A stretch of 15,306 nt of DNA from an uncultured Granulosicoccus sp. GTDB taxonomy: Bacteria; Pseudomonadota; Gammaproteobacteria; Granulosicoccales; Granulosicoccaceae. The translations under genes and the position numbers were made by a program. The stretch is taken from assembly GCA_937924505.1 (NCBI GenBank), contig CALDSR010000036.1:1-15306 (forward strand), given 5' to 3'. How positions within the stretch are numbered: position 1 is the first letter of the stretch; every line of letters begins with the position of its first letter. Shown here one piece after another: positions 15,223 through 15,306 of the stretch. Under the pieces are notes generated by a model. That model was not told the DNA's origin and did not search any database. It saw nothing but the letters and a program-made list of their open reading frames with translations.

Positions 15223-15306
15223 TTAACCCTTTTCACGCACTCCATCTCGAAACAATGCCTTTGCCAACGCAATGCACATCAGCCCCATCACCATGGTAAA
15301 CGGCAG
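15223..15306 (-). CDS. C-terminal tail of a membrane transporter, possibly BCCT family (cut by window edge)
   Basis: Reading the minus strand from the right edge gives 27 codons and TAA: LPFTMVMGLMCIALAKALF, then a short charged tail ending REKG. A last hydrophobic helix beginning LPF and containing LMCxxLxKAL is typical of the end of betaine/carnitine/choline transporters (BCCT). Most of the gene lies outside the window, so this is a recognition of the tail only. A BCCT transporter could import methylated amines of the kind handled by the demethylase at 2896-4944, but the two are about 10 kb apart. Confidence 0.45.
   Translation of the reverse strand: MPFTMVMGLMCIALAKALFRDGVREKG

Overview
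The window looks like chromosomal DNA from a gammaproteobacterium, probably marine or soil-living. This rests on an outer-membrane LpxR-type lipid A deacylase, a DUF423 membrane protein, an RraA-family protein, a quinone-sensing type adenylate cyclase and a DgcA/StcD-type demethylase. No rRNA, tRNA or CRISPR array was seen. No gap between genes exceeds 300 bases; the two longest are 13677-13878 (202 bases) and 15040-15222 (183 bases). Base composition is uneven. Hand counts of 60-base lines gave 20/60 GC at 7921-7980 and 24/60 at 8941-9000, inside the glutamate mutase operon. Lines at 12901-12960 (36/60) and 14041-14100 (39/60) are richer. These are samples, not a full profile.

Left part (1-4944): the tail of a transposase enters from the left edge. 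It is followed by a convergent lpxR-like gene (-), then two forward genes: an exported DUF3179 protein and a two-domain FMN/FAD iron-sulfur oxidoreductase of the trimethylamine dehydrogenase / DgcA / StcD group, which oxidatively demethylates N-methylated amino acids. Middle left (4973-6661, -): a class III adenylate cyclase with a histidine-rich six-helix membrane anchor and a plant-type [2Fe-2S] domain, the architecture of the redox-regulated CyaC of Sinorhizobium meliloti.

Centre (6806-11341, -): the most interesting part is a tight four-gene operon in which every gene overlaps the next. In transcription order it holds glmS and glmE (the two subunits of coenzyme B12-dependent glutamate mutase), glmL (the MutL-type ATPase that accompanies it) and an AMP-binding acyl/aminoacyl ligase. 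GlmE keeps all the substrate-binding residues I could map, so 3-methylaspartate is the expected product. No methylaspartate ammonia-lyase, the usual next enzyme, is in the window. The partner ligase resembles exosortase-A-associated ligases and has lost the usual catalytic A10 lysine. This suggests an uncharacterised fate for 3-methylaspartate, such as loading onto a carrier or incorporation into a natural product. A divergent RraA/HMG-aldolase-like gene (+) shares the upstream region.

Right part (12019-15306): a flavin monooxygenase-like gene is translationally coupled to an upstream DUF423 gene (both -). Next is a solitary SMC/OLD-like ATPase gene (+) with an imperfect direct repeat over its start codon, then a strong 13-bp terminator hairpin. 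The C-terminal tail of a probable BCCT-type transporter (-) runs off the right edge.
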